Source of the DNA: Streptococcus sanguinis
GTDB taxonomy: Bacteria > Bacillota > Bacilli > Lactobacillales > Streptococcaceae
NCBI RefSeq assembly: GCF_026781265.1
Contig: NZ_JAKUVC010000002.1
Span: 124,001 to 188,000, forward strand
DNA length: 64,000 nucleotides
Reading direction: 5' to 3'
Positions 25,858 to 33,469 of the stretch are shown here, in pieces. The position numbers were made by a program, and so were the translations under genes. A model generated the notes under the pieces. It ran no database searches. It was not told the DNA's origin and saw nothing but the letters and a program-made list of their open reading frames with translations. Numbering within the stretch: position 1 is the first letter of the stretch; each line of letters starts with the position of its first letter.

Positions 25858-27588
25858 ATGGCAACAAAAGAAAAATGGGTTGATCTCTTTGAAAAAGTAA
25901 TTGGTCGAAAACCAACTGCAAGTGAGTTTCAAGCCGGCAAACAATCTAACTTTGACCCAAAAAAGATTAAGGAGATTGCAGGTGAAGCAGAGGAAGCAAC
26001 TACAGAAACTTCGTCAGTAGAAAATACTACTGATGAAGCTTCTGATAATCAAGATATTGTTCAGGAGACACCTTCTGAAGATTCTATCACAGAAGAATCG
26101 GTTCAACCAACTTCCCAAGATGAGAAGCAAGGCGCATTTGAATCTAGTCAATATGAAGAACTTCGTAAGAATTGGTTGCAAGCTTTTGAAAATAATATTG
26201 GTCGAAAACCTACCAAAGAAGAATTTGCGGAGGCTAAGAGTCAAGGATTCACTAACCTGCCTATTCGGTCTGAACTACTCGACTCACAATTACCACAGAA
26301 GCCAGTAAAAAAGGCTAAAAAGAGAATATCAAAGAAGCAAGCAATCATGATTGGGGGGCCAACCCTTCTAGTTGCCGCTTTGATTGGAGCTTTCTTCTAT
26401 TTAAACTCTATAACTGGAGTTAAAGTGGTCACAGAGCATTTTGCAAAAGCCGTCTCTAGTAAAGACTTTGATGAAGTCGCAAGTCTTCTCTCTACTCAAT
26501 CCGATAAGTGGACACGTGCTGAAGCAAGAGCTTTAGTTGAGCACCTAGAGAGCCAGAAGATTAATCTCGAAACTGAACTCGATAACATTGTTGAGTCAAA
26601 TGGCAAATCTGCTTATATCGATGACAACAATAATAAGATTTTAGGTGTTACTGAAAAGAGTAAGAAATTTGGTATTTTTCAGGAATATCAGATGGTTTCC
26701 TATCCAGTCAAAGTTAAAGTCAATACCAATTTGGATAATGCTACCATTAAACCTGGTGAGAAAAAAACTATTACTCTTAAGAAAAACACTGACACTGAAT
26801 TGGGTGAATATCACTTTATCAAACAAGACTTTACTCTCAAAGGTAAGACGGATGTTGGAGATGTAGAGAGTAAGGTTCAGCTTGATTTAGCTTCGGCTAA
26901 GGATAATGAAATCAAACTCGAACTCAAGTCTGAAAAGAAACAGCTAAAAATTACTATGCCTTCTGAAACTTCAAAAGCAACAGATATTAAAATCGTTGTT
27001 AATGGTAAAGAGAGTGGTAGCAGTTTAACCCCTGAGTTGCAGCTTGTTCCTTATCAAGAACTTGAAATTTATGCCAAGTTTACTATCTCTGATACTACCT
27101 TTACTACTAATAAAGAGACAGCGATTGTGGAAGATGATACCACGAATGTGAAATTATCGCTTGCTAAGGAAGTAGTTTCTAAGATTAGAGAAAAGAACGA
27201 AGAAGCGAAAAAGGTTGAGGCTCAAAAAGCAAAAGTCTCTACTTTCCTTAATGACTACCGCAGTGCTGTTTTCAGCTCAGTTTCTAACAGGAGCAACAAC
27301 TATTCTCAATACTACGATACCTCTAGTGCAGTATATCGAGAAATGGTTGAGTGGACCACTGGTGGTGGTGTTAAGAAAGCGAAAATTAACTATTATGAGC
27401 CAGGAGCTTTGGATATTCGCGAAATCAAGGAAGAAAATGGTTCCTATATCGTGACAACATATGAGGACTACACAGTCCACTATGTTGATAACACTCCAAA
27501 TAGTGTAAATCGTAAAAATAAGACTTATTACTTGAAACCTAGCGGGGATTCTTTTGTAATCTATAATCTTGAAGTTTCAGAAGGTTGA
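25858..27588 (+). CDS. TcaA-like membrane-anchored protein
   Basis: The 576-residue protein has two copies of a short motif in its cytoplasmic part (KWVDLFEKVIGRKPTASEF, residues 6-24, and NWLQAFENNIGRKPTKEEF, 105-123), a single membrane helix (~163-185) after a Lys-rich stop-transfer patch, and a large outer part with repeated beta domains and an NTF2-like end (SAVYREMVEW...). This layout resembles TcaA, a cell-wall-linked protein of staphylococci; TcaA normally starts with a zinc ribbon, here replaced by the motif repeats. AAAGGAGG precedes the ATG; the gap to the previous gene is 19 nt. Confidence 0.75.
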   Translation: MATKEKWVDLFEKVIGRKPTASEFQAGKQSNFDPKKIKEIAGEAEEATTETSSVENTTDEASDNQDIVQETPSEDSITEESVQPTSQDEKQGAFESSQYEELRKNWLQAFENNIGRKPTKEEFAEAKSQGFTNLPIRSELLDSQLPQKPVKKAKKRISKKQAIMIGGPTLLVAALIGAFFYLNSITGVKVVTEHFAKAVSSKDFDEVASLLSTQSDKWTRAEARALVEHLESQKINLETELDNIVESNGKSAYIDDNNNKILGVTEKSKKFGIFQEYQMVSYPVKVKVNTNLDNATIKPGEKKTITLKKNTDTELGEYHFIKQDFTLKGKTDVGDVESKVQLDLASAKDNEIKLELKSEKKQLKITMPSETSKATDIKIVVNGKESGSSLTPELQLVPYQELEIYAKFTISDTTFTTNKETAIVEDDTTNVKLSLAKEVVSKIREKNEEAKKVEAQKAKVSTFLNDYRSAVFSSVSNRSNNYSQYYDTSSAVYREMVEWTTGGGVKKAKINYYEPGALDIREIKEENGSYIVTTYEDYTVHYVDNTPNSVNRKNKTYYLKPSGDSFVIYNLEVSEG

Positions 27589-27598
27589 TATTGTGACA

Positions 27599-28387
27599 AT
27601 GAAATACAGTAAACTAATTTTTCTTGCAGCATCTGTTCTTGTTCTAGGCGCGTGTTCGTCTGGTAAAGACACTACTGGAGATAGCTCTGATAAACAAGCG
27701 GCTAGCTCAACTAGTACAGTTAAGAAACAAGATGCTGAAAAAGACAAAAATTCTAGCCAAGATACGACAACATCTTCAGATAGCACTGATACTAAAAAAG
27801 AGCAAAATCACGAGGCCAAAACTCTTGATCAAAATGTTTCTTATAACGGAAGCTACTACAGTGTCAAAGGGAAATATAATGAGATTCTTGTTGTCAACAA
27901 ACACTATCCTTTGTCTGCTTCCTATAACCCAGGTGAGAATGCGACTGCTAAAGCAGAATTGCTCAAACTGATTGCAGACATGCAGGCACAAGGCTATGCC
28001 ATTAGCGACCAATACAGTGGTTTCCGCAGCTATGATACTCAGACAGAACTCTATCAAAATTATGTCAATCAGGATGGTAAAGCTGCTGCAGACCGCTATT
28101 CGGCTCGGCCAGGCTACAGTGAGCATCAGACCGGTTTAGCCTTTGACTTGATTGACAAGAATGGCAATCTCGTACAAGAAGCTGGAGCAAGTCAGTGGCT
28201 TTTAGATAACGCCTATAAATACGGTTTTATCGTTCGCTATCTAGAGGGTAAGGAAGGTTCAACTGGCTATATGCCTGAAAGCTGGCATCTGCGCTATATT
28301 GGTCAAGAAGCCAAGGAAATTGCTCAATCAGGCAAATCTTTAGAAGAATATTTCGGCATTACCGGTGGAGGCTATGAAGATCAGTAG
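27599..28387 (+). CDS. VanY-type carboxypeptidase lipoprotein (LdcB/DacB-like)
   Basis: The 262-residue product has lipobox LGAC, a Ser/Thr/Lys-rich linker and a VanY domain with the zinc ligands in SEHQTGLAFDLID and ESWHLRYIG. Pneumococcal LdcB/DacB, of the same build, trims tetrapeptide stems as an L,D-carboxypeptidase. ATG 27599 gives the signal peptide MKYSKLIFLAASVLVL; GTG 27593 is 2 codons earlier. It follows the TcaA-like gene by 10 nt, linking both to the cell wall. Confidence 0.88.
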   Translation: MKYSKLIFLAASVLVLGACSSGKDTTGDSSDKQAASSTSTVKKQDAEKDKNSSQDTTTSSDSTDTKKEQNHEAKTLDQNVSYNGSYYSVKGKYNEILVVNKHYPLSASYNPGENATAKAELLKLIADMQAQGYAISDQYSGFRSYDTQTELYQNYVNQDGKAAADRYSARPGYSEHQTGLAFDLIDKNGNLVQEAGASQWLLDNAYKYGFIVRYLEGKEGSTGYMPESWHLRYIGQEAKEIAQSGKSLEEYFGITGGGYEDQ

Positions 28388-28416
28388 TCACATCATTCAT
28401 TAGAAGGAGGAAGAAA

Positions 28417-28707
28417 ATGAAATTTTTTGTTACAAATCCCAATAATGATTTTGCAGAAACACCTGTGCAAGAAGAAGGCAGAATCATCCATCATCTGCAT
28501 CTTGCCAAAGGAAAAGAGGTACCAGAGCACAGTGCTGATGCACTAGTAACAGTTGTTTGTTTGTCGGGAGATGTAAGCTTTTCTGCTGGAGAACAAACCG
28601 TTCGGTTAGTGGCAGGTTCCTTTTTGACGATGGAGCCCAATGAGCCACATAGCTTGGTCGGTGAGGAAGATAGCCACCTCTTGGTTATCAAACAACTAAA
28701 ATATTAA
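28417..28707 (+). CDS. Small cupin-domain protein
   Basis: The 96-residue protein is a single cupin barrel: HHLHLAKGKEVPEHSADA gives motif 1 His residues and PNEPHSLVGEEDSHLLVI motif 2. Function is unknown; small cupins may bind metal and act as isomerases or sensors. GAAGGAGGAAG precedes the ATG, and a terminator follows, closing the envelope operon. Confidence 0.85.
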   Translation: MKFFVTNPNNDFAETPVQEEGRIIHHLHLAKGKEVPEHSADALVTVVCLSGDVSFSAGEQTVRLVAGSFLTMEPNEPHSLVGEEDSHLLVIKQLKY

Positions 28708-28714
28708 TAAATTC

Positions 28715-28754
28715 AAAATACTAGAAGCTAGAATAAATGCTTCTAGTATTTTTT
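28715..28754 (+). terminator. Terminator of the envelope operon
   Basis: AAATACTAGAAGC pairs with GCTTCTAGTATTT, followed by a T run. Confidence 0.9.
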
Positions 28755-28829
28755 ACTACTCTTTAATACTTATTCATTTCTATAAATAAAAACCCATAAG
28801 AAAGGAATTCACAAACAGATTCTTTGATT

Positions 28830-28895
28830 CTTAAAACAAACTTAAGTTTAGCTTAAAAAAGTCTTAATATAAGCTTAAAATAAACTTAAATAAAA
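28830..28895. promoter_or_regulatory. Six CTTAA boxes at an exact 11-bp period
   Basis: CTTAA occurs at 28830, 28841, 28852, 28863, 28874 and 28885, always 11 bp apart, so all six lie on one face of the helix. On the minus strand these read (T/C/A)TTAAG-N5-(T/C/A)TTAAG, the form of CiaR boxes in streptococci (direct TTTAAG-N5-TTTAAG). Three adjacent response-regulator dimers could bind. The spacing is seen; the CiaR link is inference. Confidence 0.65.
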
Positions 28896-28934
28896 AATCG
28901 GAATGATAGGGTGAGGAGTTTTTATAAATAAGTA

Positions 28935-29099
28935 ATAAAAATAATTTACATAGTGTAAACCAAATTATAAACATTTTTATATTGTTTTAGTTCGTAAATG
29001 AGAAGATTTTAATGATTTTTATAGATAAAAAATAGAAAATAAAACAAAAACACGAACTATAAAAAAATTACCCATAAAAATAATTTACACCTTGTTAAC
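28935..29099. promoter_or_regulatory. 16-bp exact direct repeat and TTTACA inverted repeat
   Basis: ATAAAAATAATTTACA occurs at 28935-28950 and 29084-29099. The first copy is part of TTTACA-TAG-TGTAAA, a perfect inverted repeat; TGTAAA also matches VicR/WalR half sites. The second copy ends 8 nt before a -35 box, so it may be an operator of the downstream promoter. Confidence 0.55.
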
Positions 29100-29107
29100 T
29101 AAAATGC

Positions 29108-29136
29108 TTGCATTCAAAAATTTCTTGTGCTATAAT
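29108..29136 (+). promoter_or_regulatory. Promoter of the leader ORF / YN-repeat gene region
   Basis: TTGCAT (29108-29113), 17 nt and TATAAT (29131-29136) form a good promoter. The predicted start near 29143 coincides with the GAGGGTGAG ribosome site of the small leader ORF. Confidence 0.7.
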
Positions 29137-29154
29137 TCATCTCGAGGGTGAGAT

Positions 29155-29214
29155 ATGCATAAAAAAGTATTTTCAAGCATATTGACTTCTTTCTTTCTAA
29201 ATCAAATACTATAA
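29155..29214 (+). CDS. Short leader ORF (19 codons)
   Basis: ATG 29155 follows GAGG (29144-29147) by 7 nt. The product is MHKKVFSSILTSFFLNQIL, short, basic then hydrophobic. A strong hairpin terminator at 29244-29271 follows, giving a predicted ~129-nt transcript. It could be a leader peptide attenuating the gene at 29411, a small membrane peptide, or only the 5' part of an sRNA. There is no matching antisense RNA signal that I can confirm. Confidence 0.4.
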   Translation: MHKKVFSSILTSFFLNQIL

Positions 29215-29243
29215 AAACATTTATGTGCAACCTTTAACAAGGT

Positions 29244-29271
29244 CGATTCACTAACTAGTGATTCGTTTTTT
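29244..29271 (+). terminator. Terminator of the short leader transcript
   Basis: CGATTCACTA pairs with TAGTGATTCG (one mismatch) around AC, followed by six T. It stands between the promoter at 29108 and the gene at 29411. Confidence 0.75.
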
Positions 29272-29410
29272 GCGTTTGATAATGATGGAGCAGTCAACTG
29301 TCAGCCGGCTGTATTTTCGTAAAATGCTTTTTTATGAAGTTGTGCACAAAAGATAAATTCCCCCCACAAAAATATGAAGTGATGTTGGTCACTTTGGAGG
29401 TTTAATTAAT

Positions 29411-31306
29411 ATGAACAATCGTTTCAGACTCTTATCAAGATCTGTTGTAGCGGCTGCGGCTATTATTCCAGCATTTGCTCTTGCGAATAATGCTCAGGCT
29501 CAAGATTATGGCTATGGTTATAATTACTATCAACTAGGCTATAATTACTGGAATGGCGGCTATAACAATTATAATTACGGCTATAATAACCGTTACAACA
29601 ATTATAACTATGGTTACAACAACTATAATTATGGCTATAACAACTATAACTACGGCTACAATGGCTATAATTACAACTATGGTTACAATAACTATTATCC
29701 AGGCTATAACAACTGGAATTACAACTATAGCAACAATTATGGCTATAATGGTTGGAATAATTACAACAATCTTGCAAACGATGAAAACTACATTTACTGG
29801 AATGGTAACCATTACTACCGTATGACGGATGGTTCTTACCGCATCTATCGTGATGGTGAGTGGAAACCATTGACAAATACTAACAATAACAGCACATCCA
29901 ATAACAACTTGGAAAACGATCCGCATTATCGTTATGAAAATGGTTATCATTATTATGTATTAGATAATGGCGACTATTACTACTATCAAAATGGTAAGTG
30001 GGTGTTTGTTAAGGATTCTGCTGATAACTCAACTAATCCAACAACTCCAAGCCAGCCGGAAGAACCAAAACCAGAAGTTCCAACTCCGACACCAGCGGAA
30101 CCAGAGCAACCAACTCCAGCTCCAAATGATAGACCGGAACAACCAACAACTCCAGCAGAACCAAAACCTGAGGTACCAAGTGTTGATTTGCCAGAAAATC
30201 CTCCAATTAACGGTGCAGAAGGTGAGTTTGATCCATTTGCTCCGAAACCAGAGCAACCAGCAGAACCAAAACCAGAAACTCCAACAACACCTGCTGTGCC
30301 AGAAACTCCTGGTTTGGTAACGACTGATAAACCAAGTGAAGATCAAATCCCGTCATACGTTGAAAAACCTGCAGAAGGTCTTGAGCATTTAGCTTGGGCA
30401 CCAAATGGACAAACTCCAAAATTGGTTTACCCACCAGGAAAACCAGGTGATAAAGCCCTTGAGAATGATAAAAATTACTACTTCGATGGTAGTACACACT
30501 ACTATTATGTACCATCTAACACAGAGCGTACAGGTTATTCAGCATACTGGAAGTGGATTGGACAAAAATGGAAACTGCAAGGTATGACTGATCCAAACGA
30601 TCCAGGTGTAGATCCAAAACTTCACGAAAACACTGCTGATGATGAATACATGTACAGTGATAAAAACTCTAGCGTGAAATTGTACTCAACTAACCTAGTG
30701 ACAACTGCTAAAGCAGGTCAACCATTGCCATTCAAGAATGTTGAAGAGTTCAAGAACTACGTTATCGAAAAGATGAATCCTAAATTCCTTGATAACGCAG
30801 GATGGGATGCCAAGGTTGAATGGGAAATCGAAGATCCAGAAATCTTTGAGAATACTAAAGAAAACCCATATGCTAAGGATTATGTCTTGATCGCAAACCT
30901 TAAGAGTGGTGTTGAAGATAAGAAATACAGTGATGTAGAATTTGGTTATGTTAAGTTTGTTTACCGTGTTGAAGCAACAAACGATACAAACTATGACTAT
31001 CTTTCAAAAGCTAAAGAAGCTTTCGCTAAAATCAATGAAGAGCGTAAAGCTCAAGGCTTGAAAGAGTTGACTTGGTCAGAAGACATTTATCAAAATCAAG
31101 CACTTCCAAAAGTAAATGAAATCTCACGTCAATACGATAGCTCAGGCTTTGTTGGACGTCGTGATGAAGATGCCTCTGTTGTCGTTAAGAAATGGGCTAA
31201 CAGCGGTTTGAGAGACTTGCTTCTCGATCCTAACGTAACTGAAGGTGCAGTAGCGACAGTTGTAGACGGAAATGGCGTATACTACTGGGCTTACAGCTAT
31301 AAATAA
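29411..31306 (+). CDS. Secreted Tyr/Asn/Gly-repeat protein with C-terminal CAP-like domain
   Basis: The 631-residue protein has a signal peptide (to AQAQ), then ~95 residues built from GYNNYNYGYNN-type repeats, two ~37-residue units (NLANDENYIYWNGNHYYRM and NLENDPHYRYENGYHYYVL) with a third at ~350 (ALENDKNYYFDGSTHYYYV), a Pro/Glu/Lys-rich linker, and a C-terminal CAP/SCP-like part (AKEAFAKINEERKAQGLKEL to YYWAYSYK). There is no LPXTG motif, so it is released or held by other contacts. GGAGG lies 10 nt before the ATG. Tyr-rich repeats may crosslink or form aggregates; that is inference. Confidence 0.8.
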   Translation: MNNRFRLLSRSVVAAAAIIPAFALANNAQAQDYGYGYNYYQLGYNYWNGGYNNYNYGYNNRYNNYNYGYNNYNYGYNNYNYGYNGYNYNYGYNNYYPGYNNWNYNYSNNYGYNGWNNYNNLANDENYIYWNGNHYYRMTDGSYRIYRDGEWKPLTNTNNNSTSNNNLENDPHYRYENGYHYYVLDNGDYYYYQNGKWVFVKDSADNSTNPTTPSQPEEPKPEVPTPTPAEPEQPTPAPNDRPEQPTTPAEPKPEVPSVDLPENPPINGAEGEFDPFAPKPEQPAEPKPETPTTPAVPETPGLVTTDKPSEDQIPSYVEKPAEGLEHLAWAPNGQTPKLVYPPGKPGDKALENDKNYYFDGSTHYYYVPSNTERTGYSAYWKWIGQKWKLQGMTDPNDPGVDPKLHENTADDEYMYSDKNSSVKLYSTNLVTTAKAGQPLPFKNVEEFKNYVIEKMNPKFLDNAGWDAKVEWEIEDPEIFENTKENPYAKDYVLIANLKSGVEDKKYSDVEFGYVKFVYRVEATNDTNYDYLSKAKEAFAKINEERKAQGLKELTWSEDIYQNQALPKVNEISRQYDSSGFVGRRDEDASVVVKKWANSGLRDLLLDPNVTEGAVATVVDGNGVYYWAYSYK

Positions 31307-31363
31307 TAAGGAATTTCATTCTTAAATATCTGTGCTCTTAATCTTTGGTTACATATAAACCAC

Positions 31364-31408
31364 ACTCCAAAAGTTGGATTTTAACCGTCTGACTTTTGGA
31401 GTTTTTTT
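31364..31408 (+). terminator. Terminator of the YN-repeat gene
   Basis: ACTCCAAAAGT pairs with ACTTTTGGAGT, followed by seven T. Confidence 0.9.
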
Positions 31409-31488
31409 GTTGACTTAACTAGGATACAAAAATGGCGGTTGTGAAAAGATTTTAAAGTTTAAAAAGGCGAAAAGAAATTTTTGAGTAC

Positions 31489-31510
31489 AAAAAAAGCACC
31501 GATTGGTGCT
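31489..31510 (-). terminator. rpmE2 terminator
   Basis: On the minus strand AGCACC-AATC-GGTGCT is followed by six T, right after the rpmE2 stop. Confidence 0.85.
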
Positions 31511-31515
31511 TATGA

Positions 31516-31758
31516 TTATTTGAGACCGTATTTTTTGTTGAAACGATCCACACGTCCATCTGCTTGAGTGAACTTTTGACGTCCAGTGTAGAATGGGTGT
31601 GAGTCTGATGAAATTTCTACACGGATCAATGGGTAAGTTTCCCCTTCGAATTCAACTGTTTCGTTTGAACGCTTAGTTGAACCACTAAGGAACTGGTAGC
31701 CGGTAGAAGTGTCCATGAAGACAACTGGGCGGTATTCTGGATGAATATCTTTTCTCAT
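31516..31758 (-). CDS. rpmE2: 50S ribosomal protein L31 type B
   Basis: The 80-residue protein starts [20 protein letters not shown] and ends [12 protein letters not shown], the type B L31 form that lacks the zinc-binding cysteines. Such proteins replace the zinc-containing L31 when zinc is short; streptococci commonly have only this form. It ends at a strong terminator. Confidence 0.96.
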   Translation of the reverse strand: MRKDIHPEYRPVVFMDTSTGYQFLSGSTKRSNETVEFEGETYPLIRVEISSDSHPFYTGRQKFTQADGRVDRFNKKYGLK

Positions 31759-31865
31759 TTTACAAAAATTTCCTTTCTGCCATGGTCTCTTTGCGAGCCA
31801 TAGATTAGTTACTTTGATAGTTTATCAAATTCTGATTGATTTGACAAGACTTTTAGACTAATTTC

Positions 31866-32801
31866 TTACTTTTTTACCAATTCTTTCATCTCGGTGTAAA
31901 TTTGCTCGATTTCTTCTTTAGAAAATGCATTGGCTCCGCTGGCTAAGGGGTGTCCACCGCCGTGATGGTTTTTCGCAATACCGTTGATAGGAATAACCTT
32001 GCTGCGCATGCGGACACGATAGTGACCTTCAGGTTGCTCAACAAAGATAGCCCACAGACCGACTTCTTCAATTCGTCCAGGCGCTCCGACGATGGCTGCT
32101 GCGTCAGCATCGGTCAATTGATAGGCTTGTAAAACTTCCTGAGGCAGAATGACCCGCGCAGTACCATTTTCATCTATTTCCAATTGCTCATAGACATAGC
32201 CCTGCAGTTTAGCGACTTTGCGGCTGATAGAGTCCATTTTGCGAGACAAGGCTGATAAGTCGAAATCATATTGTCGCAGCTTGGCAGCTACTTCGAATGT
32301 GCGGGCGCTAGTGGAAGGATAAAGGAAGCGGCCAGTGTCACCGATGATACCAGCATAGAGGAGTTCTGCAGCTTCCTTGCTCAAGTCTAAGTTATTTTCA
32401 AAGGCAAAGAGAGCAATCATTTCACTGGCACTGCTGGAACTTGTATCTACCAGAGAAATATCTCCGTAAACTTCATCATCAGGATGATGATCGATTTTGA
32501 TCAGGAAATCGCCTGTCGTGTAGCGTTGGTCGTCAATGCGAGCTGTATTAGCGGTGTCACACACGATAACTAAGGCCTCTTGGTATTCTTCGTCTGTAAC
32601 TTGGTCCATTTGCGCCAACCACATGAGATTGGGTTCATCGTAGCCTGTCACTTTGATCGTCTTTTCTGGGAAGTGGTACTGAAGCAGCTTTTGCAGTCCG
32701 ACCTGACTGCCAAGAGCATCAGGATCTGGCCGCATATGGCGATGAATGATAATAGTATCGTATTCTTTGATCTTACTTAAAATATCATGATAAAGAGTCA
32801 T
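31866..32801 (-). CDS. DHH/DHHA1 phosphodiesterase (Pde2/NrnA type)
   Basis: The 311-residue protein has the DHH-family metal motifs HRHMRPDPDALGSQ and IDHHPDDEVYGDI, plus the DHHA1 motif NHHGGGHPLASGA. The pneumococcal homologue Pde2 degrades pApA and c-di-AMP, and NrnA removes nanoRNAs. ATG 32801 is chosen because GAGG lies 7 nt before it; the ATG five codons earlier has no ribosome site. It follows the opposite promoter region of the flavodoxin gene. c-di-AMP may link it to KtrA in this window. Confidence 0.88.
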   Translation of the reverse strand: MTLYHDILSKIKEYDTIIIHRHMRPDPDALGSQVGLQKLLQYHFPEKTIKVTGYDEPNLMWLAQMDQVTDEEYQEALVIVCDTANTARIDDQRYTTGDFLIKIDHHPDDEVYGDISLVDTSSSSASEMIALFAFENNLDLSKEAAELLYAGIIGDTGRFLYPSTSARTFEVAAKLRQYDFDLSALSRKMDSISRKVAKLQGYVYEQLEIDENGTARVILPQEVLQAYQLTDADAAAIVGAPGRIEEVGLWAIFVEQPEGHYRVRMRSKVIPINGIAKNHHGGGHPLASGANAFSKEEIEQIYTEMKELVKK

Positions 32802-32906
32802 AAATAACCTCGTCAACTTTCTTTACCCATTGTAGCATAAGAGTTTTTATTTTTAAAATAAAAAAGATATGATATAATGAGAGCAGATTAGAATTTGGAG
32901 GAAACT

Positions 32907-33347
32907 ATGACCTTAGCGAAAATTGTATTTGCCAGCATGACTGGAAACACCGAGGAAATTGCTGATATTGTGGCGGATAAGCTAAGAGACTTGGATGTAG
33001 AAGTTGAAGTGGACGAGTGCACCACTGTCGATGCAGAAGATTTCTTGGAAGCAGATATTGCGATTGTAGCGACCTATACCTATGGTGATGGTGAGCTGCC
33101 TGATGAGATGATGGACTTCTACGAAGACTTGTCCGGATTGGATTTATCTGGCAAGGTCTACGGAGTGGTCGGTTCGGGCGATACTTTCTATGACGAATTC
33201 TGCAAGGCTGTTGATGACTTTGATGCTGCTTTTGCTGCTACAGGAGCGGCGAAGGGCGCAGAAAGTGTTAAAGTGGACCTATCTGCGGAAGATGATGATA
33301 TTGCACGCTTGGAAGCTTTTGCGGAAGGCTTGGTTAATAAAGCTTAA
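32907..33347 (+). CDS. Flavodoxin
   Basis: The 146-residue protein has the FMN phosphate loop SMTGNTEEIAD and the FMN-stacking loops TYTYGDGELPDE and VVGSGDTFYDEF. It is a short-chain electron carrier. ATG 32907 follows GGAGG; a TGATATAAT promoter lies ~30 nt upstream. A terminator ends the unit before sufB. In pneumococcus the next gene is chorismate mutase; here sufB lies between. Confidence 0.92.
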   Translation: MTLAKIVFASMTGNTEEIADIVADKLRDLDVEVEVDECTTVDAEDFLEADIAIVATYTYGDGELPDEMMDFYEDLSGLDLSGKVYGVVGSGDTFYDEFCKAVDDFDAAFAATGAAKGAESVKVDLSAEDDDIARLEAFAEGLVNKA

Positions 33348-33362
33348 AGTGATAAATAGAGG

Positions 33363-33384
33363 AAACGGCTACGGCCGTTTTTTT
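33363..33384 (+). terminator. Flavodoxin terminator
   Basis: AAACGGC pairs with GCCGTTT, followed by a T run. Confidence 0.85.
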
Positions 33385-33469
33385 GTGCGAAAGTGTTATT
33401 TTCTGACAATTCTCATGATTAGGAGTATAATGTAGGTAAGCGCTATCCATCAGAAAAAGGAGGAGCCCT

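Noticed and set aside
29560..29770. Regular repeats that could look like a CRISPR array
   Set aside because: The repeat is short, has no unique spacers, stays in one reading frame and encodes GYNN units.
29534..29950. Open frames on both strands over the Tyr/Asn repeats
   Set aside because: They come from the repeated TAT/AAT/GGC codons of the coding strand; the products are Ile/Val or Thr/Ile strings without start signals.
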